64,000 nt of DNA from Paraburkholderia ribeironis (GTDB lineage Bacteria; Pseudomonadota; Gammaproteobacteria; Burkholderiales; Burkholderiaceae): NCBI RefSeq assembly GCF_900019265.1, contig NZ_CYGX02000009.1, forward strand, positions 62,001 to 126,000, read 5' to 3'. Shown in pieces: positions 46,290 through 53,600 of the stretch; the stretch's first letter is position 1, and the number at the start of each line of letters is the position of its first letter. The position numbers and the translations under genes were made by a program. A model generated the notes under the pieces. The model was not told the origin of the DNA and made no database searches. It worked only from the letters and a program-made list of their open reading frames with translations.

Positions 46290-46631
46290 CTAAGTCTTCG
46301 CATCGTCCAGCCCTCTCGGTGGTGGAAGGCGCTCCGGTAGCCTCATACGCCGATAGTTCGTAACGCCGTTGACGAGCAAGACGACCCGTTCGGTAGTGTG
46401 AGCCACGTCGCGGTAACCATCCGCTTCGCCGCGCTGCTCGAACGGTTCTGGATATCGCACGCTGTATCGCTCACGACCACAGCGCCCCGTCTCATAAGTC
46501 CAAACTTGGTCAGGAACGATGACGTCGAGAATCTCATCGGTCTCGCTCAGGTCCGAATAGTCTTCGAGGAAAAGCACAGTGCTGCTCGGGTCAACGTCCC
46601 GCAGCAGAGCAAGCAGTTCGCAAACTTTCAT
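46290..46631 (-). CDS. small hypothetical protein
   Basis: 113 aa, starting MKVCELLALLRDVDPSSTVL then FLEDYSDLSETDEILDVIVP, with a charged C-terminus. Not recognised. The ATG at 46631 has GGGAG at good spacing, so the longer frame to 46685 is rejected. It is the last gene of a minus-strand run of small genes (46.3-51.0 kb) and faces the truncated SRAP gene. Confidence 0.65.
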   Translation of the reverse strand: MKVCELLALLRDVDPSSTVLFLEDYSDLSETDEILDVIVPDQVWTYETGRCGRERYSVRYPEPFEQRGEADGYRDVAHTTERVVLLVNGVTNYRRMRLPERLPPPRGLDDAKT

Positions 46632-46831
46632 GTTCGGCTCCCTTCGCATGTCACTACTCGGACCCGAGCAGTCGAAGCAATGCATCAGTCCCTTCGTCTA
46701 TAGATGAATCGGCCCACTTCAACGGACATGTGACCGAACGGACCGCACTTGCATCGCCTCGACGGTTACGCCGCTTTTCTATCTTCACCAACCGGACAAC
46801 GATAGAACAGCCCGCCCGTGCTGAGGAGCAC

Positions 46832-47455
46832 CTATTTGTTGTTTACGTCAAGCTTTTGATGCTCTTGAAGCTCCTCAGCTTCAGGGTCGTAAAGCCCCAT
46901 ACGCTGTGATGTCTCCATCAGAGCAAGGAGCGCCTCTTGTAGCGAGGCACGCATCCTCGCGCGGTACTCCGTCAGAGCGTCAATCGGTATCCATTGGACA
47001 CCGTCTTCGGCTACTCGACCTGGGAGTTTGTCGTCACTGATGAGTGACCTCACATATGAGCGCGATAGAAGGAGCAAACGTGCAGCGGCTTCGAGCGTCA
47101 CCTCCTGGCAGTTAGCTGTTACATGCTTGCGCTCGTAACAATCAGGAATCAGCTCGGCCGACACATTCCGCCATGGTTTTCCGTTGCCGAGCCCTTTGGC
47201 GAACGAGTTGAACACAAACTCGGCATCGAGGTTATGCCCGCTCGCACCAACGAGCTGGTAGATTTGCCCATTCAATGTCTGCGCGGTACGTGTCGCCCTA
47301 TCTAAGTGAACGATTTTTGTACTGAGACGGCCGTTAGACGTCTCAAGGCTGTAACCCACGAAATGCCACGAACCGTCAGCGGACTCGCGTATCGACCAAT
47401 CCTTGAGCCAGACAATTTCAGCACCCTCTCCAGCTAGCTCGAGGTAGATGGACAT
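46832..47455 (-). CDS. two-domain protein with excisionase-type HTH
   Basis: 207 aa. The N-terminal ~110 residues (AEIVWLKDWSIRESADGSWH, FVGYSLETSNGRLSTKIVHL) form an unassigned beta-rich domain. The C-terminal part (CQEVTLEAAARLLLLSRSYV, RSLISDDKLPGRVAEDGVQW, IPIDALTEYRARM) is the MerR/excisionase winged helix seen in antitoxin-like regulators. Start at 47455 with GGAGA. A broken paralogue lies at 42817-43226 and a short relative of the HTH part at 49548-49817. Likely a DNA-binding regulator of its small-gene neighbours. Confidence 0.72.
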   Translation of the reverse strand: MSIYLELAGEGAEIVWLKDWSIRESADGSWHFVGYSLETSNGRLSTKIVHLDRATRTAQTLNGQIYQLVGASGHNLDAEFVFNSFAKGLGNGKPWRNVSAELIPDCYERKHVTANCQEVTLEAAARLLLLSRSYVRSLISDDKLPGRVAEDGVQWIPIDALTEYRARMRASLQEALLALMETSQRMGLYDPEAEELQEHQKLDVNNK

Positions 47456-47502
47456 ACTTTCTCTCCTCAACGTCGTTCCGAATAAAGGGCGATTCACAAC
47501 AA

Positions 47503-47778
47503 CTACAAACCAGTCTTTGCTCTTGCTTTTCGTCGCCGCTCAAACTGTTCGTCTAGAATCGCCCGCCTCAGCGCCCGCCCAATTTCGGCACTCCCCGTTG
47601 TCCTCCACTCGACGTAGCGGCGCGGAGTAATCTCAGTCAAGACATGAGCAAGACCGAGGTCAATTGCAAACGATAGCTGCCTTTTCAATCGCCTGTCCGG
47701 TTGGCTCTGAGATATCGGGGCGGAGCCTTCGTCAGGATTGGCGGCTTTCCGGTGCGCGTCAGTTCTCGGCGTCATCAT
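47503..47778 (-). CDS. small basic hypothetical protein
   Basis: 91 aa from the paired ATGs at 47778/47775, overlapping the 3' end of the HAD gene by ~20 nt. The segment LSFAIDLGLAHVLTEITPRR then AEIGRALRRAILDEQFERRR is helical and basic. Not recognised. Its coupling to the HAD gene and its position just before the HTH gene suggest one operon. Confidence 0.55.
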   Translation of the reverse strand: MMTPRTDAHRKAANPDEGSAPISQSQPDRRLKRQLSFAIDLGLAHVLTEITPRRYVEWRTTGSAEIGRALRRAILDEQFERRRKARAKTGL

Positions 47779-48271
47779 CAGGAGCTCTAGTGAAGAAGCG
47801 CTGTAGGCGCTCGCGGAATTGCTCGACGACTGCACTGTCGCCCAGTCCTACATCGGTCTGACAGTGGACGAGTCTCTGCCGGTGCGCTTCGAATCCGTCA
47901 GCACGGTCGTCTACGGCGAGCCATCTCAGTGGTGTGTTCCGCGAGACGTAGTCCAAAACCTGTTCTCCGCGTGGAAGAAGCGGCCAAACGACGGGATTCA
48001 AAGTGCATCCATCAAAGGTCGCACCGACGATGCGGTTCTGTAGACTTGGAGACGGAATTGCGTTGCGCGTCAACTCGGTCCCGAAGACCAACGACCAGTC
48101 ACTAGACAGGACAATTTCTAAATCAGGATAAGGAGTTAGCAAGTCATCAAGCACAGTGGCATACTCAAAAAGCTTGATGTCAGGCGCGCTGCTCATCACA
48201 CGGTTTCCAGAACGACGAGCGATACCTCGGTGAAGCACGCCATCGATATCAAGAAAGAGCACATTTCGCAT
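47759..48271 (-). CDS. HAD-superfamily protein (Swiss-army-knife type), copy 2
   Basis: 170 aa. HAD motif I is VLFLDIDGVLHRG (DxDGV), motif II LEIVLSSDW, and the late acidic motif LRWLAVDDR is present. The pattern matches HAD domains found with RNA-repair proteins (HAD_SAK). Role unknown; it could dephosphorylate a nucleic acid end or nucleotide. It is a paralogue of the upstream gene (48295-48816), 23 nt away, and overlaps the next small gene. Confidence 0.8.
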   Translation of the reverse strand: MRNVLFLDIDGVLHRGIARRSGNRVMSSAPDIKLFEYATVLDDLLTPYPDLEIVLSSDWSLVFGTELTRNAIPSPSLQNRIVGATFDGCTLNPVVWPLLPRGEQVLDYVSRNTPLRWLAVDDRADGFEAHRQRLVHCQTDVGLGDSAVVEQFRERLQRFFTRAPDDDAEN

Positions 48272-48294
48272 TTCTCTACTTTCCGGAGATTTCG

Positions 48295-48816
48295 TTATCC
48301 AAATTGCTCCGCCAGTCGAGTGCGGAGTAACGTCTGAGTGCTGACGTCACCTAAGCCAGAATTCTCATCGCACCTGACGACGTGAGACAAATGCTCACCG
48401 AAACCGACGATTTCGTCGTCAATTGCGAGCCACCTCGTCAGACGATGAGTTAACACGTAGCGCAGAATCTGGGTGCCGCGCGCCTTCGATGCCCACATGT
48501 CGGAGTCGAAATACTTCGAATGATATGTTGCACCGACCACGCGCTCACTTAATGCCCCGGGCAACGCATTTTTTGCCCGCTGGTAACCCAAGAGGTATAC
48601 CCACGACGTCGAAAGAACGATTTCCAAACGGTCGTGCGGGGCAAGGCATTCCACGAGTATCGGAGCAAACTCGAATAGCTGAACGGCCGGGGAGATACTA
48701 ACGATGCCTCTCCGGGTGCGAACCGCCCCGAAGCGGTGAAGCACTCCGTCGAAATCCAGAAATAAGACCTGGCGATTCCGCTCCGTTTTGCCGATGCTGT
48801 CGACCTTTCTGTTCAT
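48295..48816 (-). CDS. HAD-superfamily protein (Swiss-army-knife type), copy 1
   Basis: 173 aa. Motif I QVLFLDFDGVLHRFG, motif II LEIVLSTSWVYLLG, late motif TRWLAIDDEIVGF. Closely parallels the downstream copy: FAPILVECLAPHDRLEIVLS here, YATVLDDLLTPYPDLEIVLS there. Both appear catalytically complete. ATG 48816 is 16 nt from the next upstream gene's stop (48832), so the genes are in one operon. Confidence 0.8.
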   Translation of the reverse strand: MNRKVDSIGKTERNRQVLFLDFDGVLHRFGAVRTRRGIVSISPAVQLFEFAPILVECLAPHDRLEIVLSTSWVYLLGYQRAKNALPGALSERVVGATYHSKYFDSDMWASKARGTQILRYVLTHRLTRWLAIDDEIVGFGEHLSHVVRCDENSGLGDVSTQTLLRTRLAEQFG

Positions 48817-48831
48817 TGCAGCCGCTGAATG

Positions 48832-49308
48832 TCAGCCTCCGTCTTGACCCGTATCATTCGGGTCACGCTCGGCATCGCTGGCGCTTGCCACACGAGCCGC
48901 AATGTTGGCCAATTGATTCAGGCTCAACGGCGCATTTACATCGGCGTAAGTGCTGACGGCCCCTAGATGCTTGCTCTCATCCCAAAGCACACCGTTACCG
49001 TCCCCGAAAAAAAGGATGCACATTTCTGTGTCCGGAAGCTCACTGAGTGCTGTTATGCGCCGGACCGCAATGTCTCCATCGACTCTCTTTGAACAGAGAT
49101 ACACAGCGGGCGTATCGCAGTTCGCTGTCGCCAGCAAAGTTAGAACGCTGTCGAGCGTGTGTGCAATAAACGCGTTCTCGTTCTGTGAGGCATCACAGGT
49201 CTTTCCGTCGTAGCGAACATAAAAGAAAGCGCCATGGGAGACTCTAACGGGCAATAGACCTCGCTGAGTTAGGGGGGTGGGCTGCTCGGTACCGCCACCT
49301 TGTTCCAT
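48832..49308 (-). CDS. hypothetical protein
   Basis: 158 aa, not recognised. Contains VSHGAFFYVRYDGKTCDASQ, LDSVLTLLATANCDTPAVYL and CILFFGDGNGVLWDESKHLG, then a helical, charged tail ending DTGQDGG. The ATG at 49308 has AGGAG at ideal spacing. Lies directly before the first HAD gene and is probably co-transcribed with it. Confidence 0.6.
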   Translation of the reverse strand: MEQGGGTEQPTPLTQRGLLPVRVSHGAFFYVRYDGKTCDASQNENAFIAHTLDSVLTLLATANCDTPAVYLCSKRVDGDIAVRRITALSELPDTEMCILFFGDGNGVLWDESKHLGAVSTYADVNAPLSLNQLANIAARVASASDAERDPNDTGQDGG

Positions 49309-49318
49309 CACTTAACTC

Positions 49319-49531
49319 CTATTTTCGCTGTGGGTAAGATGCGAATGAGACCGGGCGACCAGCAAACGCTGCCGCCGTAGCGCTGGGCTCTCTATCTGCA
49401 GCAACAGAACTCCCACTCCGGTTGGGACCCGGCTCGCCGGAGGCACCGCAATTTTTCATCAGCGAGCGCGGCCTTTCTAGTGCGCGGAGATAAGTAACCA
49501 CTCTTAATTCTTTCTCGTCATCAGACTTCAT
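49319..49531 (-). CDS. possible small protein between HTH and hypothetical genes
   Basis: 70 aa, MKSDDEKELRVVTYLRALER, then a Ser/Gly/Pro-rich tail. Fits between neighbours with 16 nt and 10 nt gaps and reads in the same direction, but has no clear ribosome site and no family resemblance. Confidence 0.35.
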   Translation of the reverse strand: MKSDDEKELRVVTYLRALERPRSLMKNCGASGEPGPNRSGSSVAADREPSATAAAFAGRPVSFASYPQRK

Positions 49532-49547
49532 GTGCTTCGGGAAGGCC

Positions 49548-49817
49548 TCATTCTCCGCGTCGTCGAGGCCCGCACGCCCCGATGTCCAAAAATCGACGCA
49601 ACCCCGCATCGTGTATTGCACGCATTTTCTCTCGATGCGCCTGTACGGCCACCGTCGGTATCCGTCGTATCTCTCGGCAACCCGTCTTGACGATGCGACT
49701 CGGGAGCACGTTGTCTTCGATGAGCTTCCTGACGACTATGCGCGGAACGCCCAGTAGTCGCGCGGTGGCATCAAGCGAGAGCTCTTCGAGCTCCTCCGGC
49801 ATACTCACTGGTGTCAT
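49548..49817 (-). CDS. excisionase-type HTH protein
   Basis: 89 aa. LEELSLDATARLLGVPRIVV, RKLIEDNVLPSRIVKTGCRE, IRRIPTVAVQAHREKM is the same winged-helix pattern as the C-terminal domain of the 46832-47455 protein, without its N-terminal domain. The ATG at 49817 has AAGG before it; the frame to 50021 is rejected. Antitoxin-like or regulator. Confidence 0.68.
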   Translation of the reverse strand: MTPVSMPEELEELSLDATARLLGVPRIVVRKLIEDNVLPSRIVKTGCREIRRIPTVAVQAHREKMRAIHDAGLRRFLDIGACGPRRRGE

Positions 49818-50074
49818 GTATAGGTGCCTTTCAGAATGACAGTCGCAATCGCTGGCGAGATGGTTCTTTACTGCTGGGTCGCCCAGGGGACAGTTGCAGA
49901 AGTGAGCTCCGCGCGTCAGCGAGAGGCTCTCGCTCTTTCGTCCCGCATCGTCACGCTTCCTCTTTGTCCATCGACTGCCTGGCTTCCTAGGAAGCGAACG
50001 CGTGGTCGCACGGACATCCACATAGGATTACGAACTTAATGACGAAGTATCCCTGATGCGACATCGGCTCCGCG

Positions 50075-50509
50075 CTATTGCGCGTTTTCTTCAGAACTCT
50101 GACTCAGTTCATAGACTCGTTGAAGATGAGCCGGCTCTCGGTGCGGCACCGATTTGAGTAGCTGCTCTCCATCTTCGGTGCGGATAAGCCATTCGCCGTA
50201 TGCGGTAGTATGCAGCTCAGTGATTCGAATGCACGTCTGAGGCTGGGATAGGTGAGATTTGAAGGGAAGCATATATATCGAGCTACTTGCGATATCAGGT
50301 CCATTTACCAAGCGTGCGACGTTAAGAAGCGAATACGTAGCCAAGCGCCGCCATGTCACAAAGTCTTCCCCTGACTTGACCACTGCAAGCTCGACGAGGA
50401 AGACGGTTGTACACTTGAGCTTAACCAGTGGTAGACGACCATCAGCCGATGATGATGGCTGCTCCCACATCGTCACGGCGTCCTCACTACCGAACTCCAC
50501 TACTTCCAT
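50075..50509 (-). CDS. hypothetical protein, paralogue of the next gene
   Basis: 144 aa. MEVVEFGSEDAVTMWEQPSS at the start and RITELHTTAYGEWLIRTEDG, EQLLKSVP at the end line up with the 50627-51010 protein. The ATG at 50509 has a full AGGAGG site. No family recognised. Confidence 0.65.
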   Translation of the reverse strand: MEVVEFGSEDAVTMWEQPSSSADGRLPLVKLKCTTVFLVELAVVKSGEDFVTWRRLATYSLLNVARLVNGPDIASSSIYMLPFKSHLSQPQTCIRITELHTTAYGEWLIRTEDGEQLLKSVPHREPAHLQRVYELSQSSEENAQ

Positions 50510-50626
50510 TTTCAATAGCCTCCTGCCAATCGGACGACCCGACAGATGCCTGGATTTCCATTGCTGAACAGCGGAAATCCTATGATTCGTCATGCTAATA
50601 ATTTCAAAAACGAGCACCCGTGCATT

Positions 50627-51010
50627 TCACATTGCTCGGCGCTCCCGGGGCTCGGAATGCTCGGAATCACAGCAAAGACACAACATTGCTATCGGCTCCT
50701 CGCCGTCCACGCTGAGAAACTGCTCGCCGGTTTCCACCCGGAAAACACATTTTCCGTCATTGCAAAGATGCACTTCGGTAATTCGCTGAAGCGCTGGGGC
50801 GTCTTCCCGGTCAGCTATCGGTAGAAGCATGTGTATTTCTGCCGACAGCGCATCGGGGGCCGTAAGCAGGCTTATTATCACGTTCGGGCTGGATGTTACG
50901 ACGCGCATTTCGTCACCGAGATTGTCCCGCAGGTGAAGCAGGAAGCAGATTCTGGGGGGCATTTGATAAATCTTGGGCAACAACGCCCCCAGGTCATAGA
51001 TTGCTTCCAT
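50627..51010 (-). CDS. hypothetical protein, paralogue of the previous gene
   Basis: 127 aa starting MEAIYDLGALLPKIYQMPPR. Its C-terminal half, SAEIHMLLPIADREDAPALQ then RITEVHLCNDGKCVFRVETG EQFLSV, matches the paralogue. An ATG at 51031 is also possible, but 51010 aligns with the start of the paralogue. First gene of the minus-strand small-gene run. Confidence 0.6.
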   Translation of the reverse strand: MEAIYDLGALLPKIYQMPPRICFLLHLRDNLGDEMRVVTSSPNVIISLLTAPDALSAEIHMLLPIADREDAPALQRITEVHLCNDGKCVFRVETGEQFLSVDGEEPIAMLCLCCDSEHSEPRERRAM

Positions 51011-51183
51011 TTGTAATCTGACTCCGACCATTGCTCCGCGCCGTGCACGTTCACCGTTGCGGGCCCAGCGAACGGGCTTTGAGATGCGCGCGAAAGAGTG
51101 CGACCCAAATACGTCACGCCGAACACATCAGCTGGCAGATTGGGCTAGCGGCACGCGATGCTTGCCGCCCTGTTGAGACCATT

Positions 51184-51231
51184 GTATGGAAAAAAGCAGT
51201 ATGTGTAAATCCAGTATGGAAAAAAGCAGTA
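51184..51231 (+). promoter_or_regulatory. paired 18-bp direct repeats upstream of the XRE gene
   Basis: GTATGGAAAAAAGCAGTA occurs at 51184-51201 and 51214-51231, start to start 30 bp (about three helical turns), 50 bp before the XRE start. They are likely operator sites for the XRE protein or for another regulator of the divergent genes. Confidence 0.6.
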
Positions 51232-51281
51232 GAGCATAGGGCGGTAGACAACCTCTTGTGGTTGGTTGAATCTTCAGCCCC

Positions 51282-51548
51282 ATGAATAAGAAAGAAATTG
51301 ACCCATGGCTGCGCGGGTTGCTGGCACACAACCTTCGTCGTATCCGAAATGAGAAGGCCGTTACGCAGGAAGACCTGAGCGAACAATGCGGGTTTCATCG
51401 CACGTATGTCAGTCAGGTCGAGCGCTGCTTGGCGAACGTCAGCGTCGATAACCTGCAAAGGCTTGCGGAAGCCCTTGAGGTGTCGCCGATTGTGCTGCTG
51501 CAACCTGGGAAGCCGGTCGATGATAAAAAACGTGCGCCCTCTGCCTGA
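51282..51548 (+). CDS. XRE-family transcriptional regulator
   Basis: 88 aa. LLAHNLRRIRNEKAVTQEDL, SEQCGFHRTYVSQVERCLAN, VSVDNLQRLAEALEVSPIVL is a complete HTH_XRE (Cro/CI, control-protein) domain with a short tail. Divergent from the small-gene run (start of 51010). It could repress that run from the 18-bp repeats or act as a controller of a nearby system. No toxin gene is adjacent on the plus strand. Confidence 0.88.
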   Translation: MNKKEIDPWLRGLLAHNLRRIRNEKAVTQEDLSEQCGFHRTYVSQVERCLANVSVDNLQRLAEALEVSPIVLLQPGKPVDDKKRAPSA

Positions 51549-51661
51549 CGTGCATTCCCCGCAATTCCCCGCGAGAGGCTGGCCACGACCCCAAGTCATA
51601 CTTTCAACTGGAGGCCGGTTTTCTAATCGGCCCGGACTGGTCTAGGGAACCCTCGGACGCC

Positions 51662-51916
51662 TCATACGACATCGCGAGGTCTTTGCCGAGACGGTGAACG
51701 TCGCGCCTGTCGCGCTGGGCCAGCAGCCGAAGAGCCGTCGAGCAGCACGCGCAGGTCATCCACTCGCCAAGCGAGGCGACGGTTGATACGAATCGGCCGA
51801 ATTGGACCGGTTTCGAGGCACGCCCACTTGCGCAGAGTCTGGGGAGCTCTGTTAAGTGCAGCAGCGGCAGCATCAGTCGGCAGCACTTCCGGCAATCCTG
51901 TTTCAAGGTTTTTCAT
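51662..51916 (-). CDS. AlpA-like HTH protein, possible excisionase
   Basis: 84 aa. LPTDAAAAALNRAPQTLRKW then PIRPIRINRRLAWRVDDLRV is the MerR/AlpA-type HTH used by prophage and island regulators and recombination-directionality factors. Start with a GGAGGG site. Its position ~1.6 kb from the right attachment site makes it the best candidate for the island's excisionase, but that is inference. Confidence 0.7.
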   Translation of the reverse strand: MKNLETGLPEVLPTDAAAAALNRAPQTLRKWACLETGPIRPIRINRRLAWRVDDLRVLLDGSSAAGPARQARRSPSRQRPRDVV

Positions 51917-52056
51917 GAGGGGCCCTCCTTCCTCCGGCCATTCGTCATGGCTTGCAGAATAGGAGTCCCGTCACCCCGGTCAATCAATCGCGCGGCAAAC
52001 GGCCGAATGTGGACGAATCTGGCTGCTGAGAGCGGAAAAACAACCGCGACGAGGTA

Positions 52057-53058
52057 TCAGCTCAAGGGCTGAAAACGGCGACTAAAATATTTTGCAAATC
52101 CCACTTTGGTTAGTCGCTTGCAGGGGTTGTTTTCGTCCTGGTACAGGATACCCTCCGTTTCCACGTAGCCGGTAAGCGGGGCCGGTCGCCTCGGGGCCTG
52201 GGCAATTTTCACCAGCGACGCCCAAACGCTCTGGTAATCGCCTGGGTCGAGCGCTTGGCATCGCGCGAGGTCAACCGGGGCGTCCAGGATGTTGGCTTTC
52301 CTATGAGGATTCTTGTGGAAAACCGTGAGTGGTCTCGCGGGCGTCAGCGGCGCGCCTCCGCTCACCGCCAACGATGCGCCGCTCGTCCCTCGCCATGCCC
52401 GCTGCGATTCGACCAGTCGACGGAAGTCCGAATGCACGACAATCTCGAGGTCATCCGCCCACTGCAGCCATTCGGAAGCTTGCCTTGCCGCAATTTTCTG
52501 AGCCTCCGCAAGGGCAAGCACGTCGCGGACCGTCGCAAAAAAACGGGCAACGTCATCGCTGTGTTCGGGCGAAAGAGGAAGCGCGAGATTGCGATGCATC
52601 CGTGGATTCAGCCCATGCATGAGCAACACGGCATCGCGTGCCGGCAGGTGGGTGATGGTGGCGACCTCTGTCCAGTTGATGGGGACGGACCGGTTGCAGT
52701 TGAATTGGTCGTCGGGCAGTTCCGTAGGCAGTTCGAGCCACTTCACCCCAATCCCGAAGCGCTCCAGATATCGGGCCAGGTCCTGGACGGCGACAACTGC
52801 CTTTTCCGGCTCACTGCTCCATGGTCCCGCCTGCGGCAGCATACCTACAGGGTTGCGCACCACCAGTTCACCCCGGCCGATGGTCGCTGATACTGCTGAC
52901 TTGTGCTCCGCCCAGCAAGCAGCGCGCTGTCGTAGCAGGGTCAGCGGACACACGCCCTGCGGGAGCGGGTGGAGCGCGTCGACAATCAGGCGCGGCACGC
53001 GTTCGACGCGCACCATGCCTGCCACCACGGGCAAGAGGATGCTCGCCAATCTGGTCAT
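52057..53058 (-). CDS. island-borne hypothetical protein
   Basis: 333 aa, not recognised. Has WTEVATITHLPARDAVLLMH and ARFFATVRDVLALAEAQKIA in the middle and a basic C-terminus (RLTKVGFAKYFSRRFQPLS). Good ribosome site (GGGGAGG) before the ATG at 53058. Likely an accessory protein of the element close to its right end; its start overlaps the stop of the upstream small frame by 4 nt. Confidence 0.6.
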   Translation of the reverse strand: MTRLASILLPVVAGMVRVERVPRLIVDALHPLPQGVCPLTLLRQRAACWAEHKSAVSATIGRGELVVRNPVGMLPQAGPWSSEPEKAVVAVQDLARYLERFGIGVKWLELPTELPDDQFNCNRSVPINWTEVATITHLPARDAVLLMHGLNPRMHRNLALPLSPEHSDDVARFFATVRDVLALAEAQKIAARQASEWLQWADDLEIVVHSDFRRLVESQRAWRGTSGASLAVSGGAPLTPARPLTVFHKNPHRKANILDAPVDLARCQALDPGDYQSVWASLVKIAQAPRRPAPLTGYVETEGILYQDENNPCKRLTKVGFAKYFSRRFQPLS

Positions 53059-53354
53059 ATGGCCTCCCCGTCCGGTCGCCCGCCGGACAAGTCCGCGAGC
53101 AGCGCGTCAGCGTCCCTGACGCAGACCGTCAACTGACGAGTGTAGCCGATACGCCGGCTACTCGTCGTCGGCCAGACTTCATAATGACCGCCTGCTCCCC
53201 TTGTCCCGCGCGCACTGGACCCCAGCGAATGCCCGACATTTGAGGTAGAGCCTTGCGGCCTTCCGCGCGGGATGCAGGTTTTTGAATGTTTTGTATTACG
53301 CCAGCGGGGAGCGGACGCACTCGCAGCCGCGTGACCTATACTCGTAGCAGACAT
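53055..53354 (-). CDS. possible small protein at the right island end
   Basis: 99-aa frame ending TRQLTVCVRDADALLADLSG with a stop overlapping the next ATG (ATGA), which suggests coupling. The N-terminal half is Gly/Ser/Arg-rich and the start is uncertain, so the real gene may be shorter. Confidence 0.35.
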   Translation of the reverse strand: MSATSIGHAAASASAPRWRNTKHSKTCIPRGRPQGSTSNVGHSLGSSARGTRGAGGHYEVWPTTSSRRIGYTRQLTVCVRDADALLADLSGGRPDGEAI

Positions 53355-53429
53355 CTGCGGGGCAGGCCACGCTTGAGATGGCGGCGTGCGTCAGCAGGAG
53401 CGAGTCAGGCCAGAAATCCGTCGGCGTCG

Positions 53430-53446
53430 TGTCTACGCAGTGACTA
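53430..53446 (+). repeat. candidate integrase arm-type site, right
   Basis: Second copy of TGTCTACGCAGTGACTA (first at 9598-9614), 66 bp inside the right attachment repeat. Confidence 0.55.
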
Positions 53447-53464
53447 CGCCACGGAGGCAAAGAA

Positions 53465-53497
53465 AAGGGGCCACGAGGGAAAATCTCGTAACCCCTT
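53465..53497 (-). terminator. island-borne terminator of tRNA-Thr
   Basis: Hairpin of 53465-53477 with 53485-53497 (AAGGGG...CCCCTT, with a 2x2 internal mismatch) followed on the minus strand by a T-rich TTTTCTTT. It replaces the native terminator, now 44 kb away at 9371-9402. Confidence 0.7.
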
Positions 53498-53505
53498 GAT
53501 TTACT

Positions 53506-53581
53506 TGGTGCCGGCTGCAGGACTCGAACCCGCCACCTCATGATTACAAGTCAAGCGCTCTACCTGATGAGCTAAGCCGGC
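53506..53581 (-). tRNA. tRNA-Thr (UGU)
   Basis: Complete cloverleaf with encoded CCA: acceptor GCCGGCT pairs with AGCCGGC, D-arm GCTCATCAGGTAGAGC, anticodon loop CTTGTAA (anticodon TGT), T-arm GGCGGGTTCGAGTCCTGC. One T-T mismatch in the anticodon stem. It is the integration site of the island, whose insertion at its 3' end left it whole. Confidence 0.96.
53512..53551. repeat. right attachment site inside tRNA-Thr
   Basis: Forty bases identical to 9417-9456, covering the tRNA from the anticodon loop to the acceptor stem. Confidence 0.95.
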
Positions 53582-53600
53582 ATGAGGCCGTGATTCTACT

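Larger units (their letters stand above)
9417..53551. mobile_element. integrative genomic island (defence island) in tRNA-Thr
   Basis: The element is bounded by a 40-bp exact direct repeat of the tRNA-Thr 3' part (9417-9456 and 53512-53551), carries a tyrosine integrase just inside its left end and an AlpA-like excisionase candidate near its right end, and contains defence genes and many unknowns with visibly lower G+C than the flanks. I see no conjugation or replication genes, so it is probably an integrative element that needs help to transfer, or a degraded one. Confidence 0.93.

Noticed and set aside
51282..51548. Toxin-antitoxin pair with the XRE protein as antitoxin
   Set aside because: No small toxin-like gene is adjacent on the same strand.
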